This document shows, one piece after another, positions 63,775 to 64,000 of a DNA stretch of 64,000 nucleotides. How positions within the stretch are numbered: position 1 is the first letter of the stretch; every line of letters starts with the position of its first letter. Under the pieces are notes generated by a model. The model was not told the DNA's origin. It ran no database searches and saw only the letters and a list, made by a program, of their open reading frames with translations. The translations under genes were made by a program, and so were the position numbers. This DNA comes from Aequorivita todarodis (GTDB lineage Bacteria; Bacteroidota; Bacteroidia; Flavobacteriales; Flavobacteriaceae), in assembly GCF_028561335.1 (NCBI RefSeq), contig NZ_JAQQTG010000006.1, forward strand, positions 124,317 to 188,316, in the 5' to 3' direction.

Positions 63775-64000
63775 ATGAAAAACGATAATAATTTTGTCAT
63801 TCAAGGAACTGTTGCCTATTCAAATGGAAAGCCAGGAGATTCCCTTTACGTTGAGGTTTGGGATAAAGATTTATTAATTCCAGATTTTTTAGGCCGAACA
63901 ATCACGGATAACCAAGGGAAATTCAAGATCATGTTTGGCGAATCTGCATACAATAAATGGTTATTTGATTGTCTTCCTGATGTGTTTTTCAAAGTGTATA
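63775..64000 (+). CDS. partial small beta-rich protein, cut off by the window end
   Basis: An ATG at 63775 opens a frame of at least 75 codons that runs off the end of the window. It begins MKNDNNFVIQGTVAYSNGKP and continues GDSLYVEVWDKDLLIPDFLG, resembling a transthyretin-like or carboxypeptidase-regulatory-like beta-sandwich with the pattern VxGxV..GxP. There is no signal peptide. The full length and function are unknown. Confidence 0.55.
   Translation, partial: MKNDNNFVIQGTVAYSNGKPGDSLYVEVWDKDLLIPDFLGRTITDNQGKFKIMFGESAYNKWLFDCLPDVFFKVY

Noticed and set aside
1-64000. CRISPR array
   Set aside because: No regularly spaced direct repeats of 23-50 bases; the repeats found are inverted or degenerate.

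Overview
The window is a 64 kb chromosomal stretch from a member of the Bacteroidota, most likely the family Flavobacteriaceae; I cannot fix the genus. The evidence is a BshA-type bacillithiol glycosyltransferase, a secreted protein with a type IX secretion (T9SS) type A sorting tail, promoters of the Bacteroidota form TTG-N20-TAnnTTTG, frequent TTG starts, divergent gyrA/clpC, and many conserved families typical of the phylum (DUF4159, DUF2461, a 1465-residue TamB, a GH3/beta-lactamase fusion). Most of the window is ordinary core chromosome. There is no CRISPR array, intact insertion sequence, prophage or rRNA operon.

Layout. 1-6.9 kb: an outer-membrane barrel protein, an M19-type peptidase, bshA, the GH3/beta-lactamase fusion and a conserved small protein. 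6.9-15.9 kb: an envelope and electron-transfer block read mainly leftward (CCG Fe-S protein, HAD-like protein, a HepT/MntA toxin-antitoxin pair, a membrane Fe-S oxidoreductase, an MCE/MlaD protein and an N-acetylmuramoyl-L-alanine amidase), then lptD and ridA rightward. 15.9-21.2 kb: a stress-type cluster (PepSY-like protein, SDR, HdeD-like, UspA, pirin) scattered with gene remains of an AraC regulator, a second pirin and an ArsC-like protein. 21.2-37.1 kb: DUF2207/LemA pair, a porin, alkB with a decayed second 3' end, an orphan membrane protein, tamB and tsaD divergently, TfoX-like, rsmE, DUF4159, an AI-2E-family permease and a THUMP-like methyltransferase. 37.1-37.8 kb: tRNA-Ser, -Pro and -Arg plus a scrambled tRNA-Arg-like copy.

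37.8-42.6 kb: an accessory-looking leftward cluster (DinB, three VOC proteins, DoxX, SRPBCC) opposite a DJ-1/AraC regulator. 43.2-54.6 kb: pgpH, thiolase, NlpC/P60, TPR protein, gyrA, clpC and a SpoIIAA-like protein. 54.6-62.6 kb: T9SS cargo, hutH, a TlpA-like lipoprotein, bifunctional nnr, small unknown proteins, DUF2461 and a cold-shock protein. The last kilobase is repeat-rich and decayed, and the window ends inside a small unknown gene.

I did not find a convincing entirely new multi-gene system. The observations most worth a second look are the HepT/MntA pair lying between two Fe-S protein genes, the tRNA-Arg-like scrambled copy, the alkB tail duplication enclosing an orphan gene, and the set of frame-broken genes around the stress cluster.
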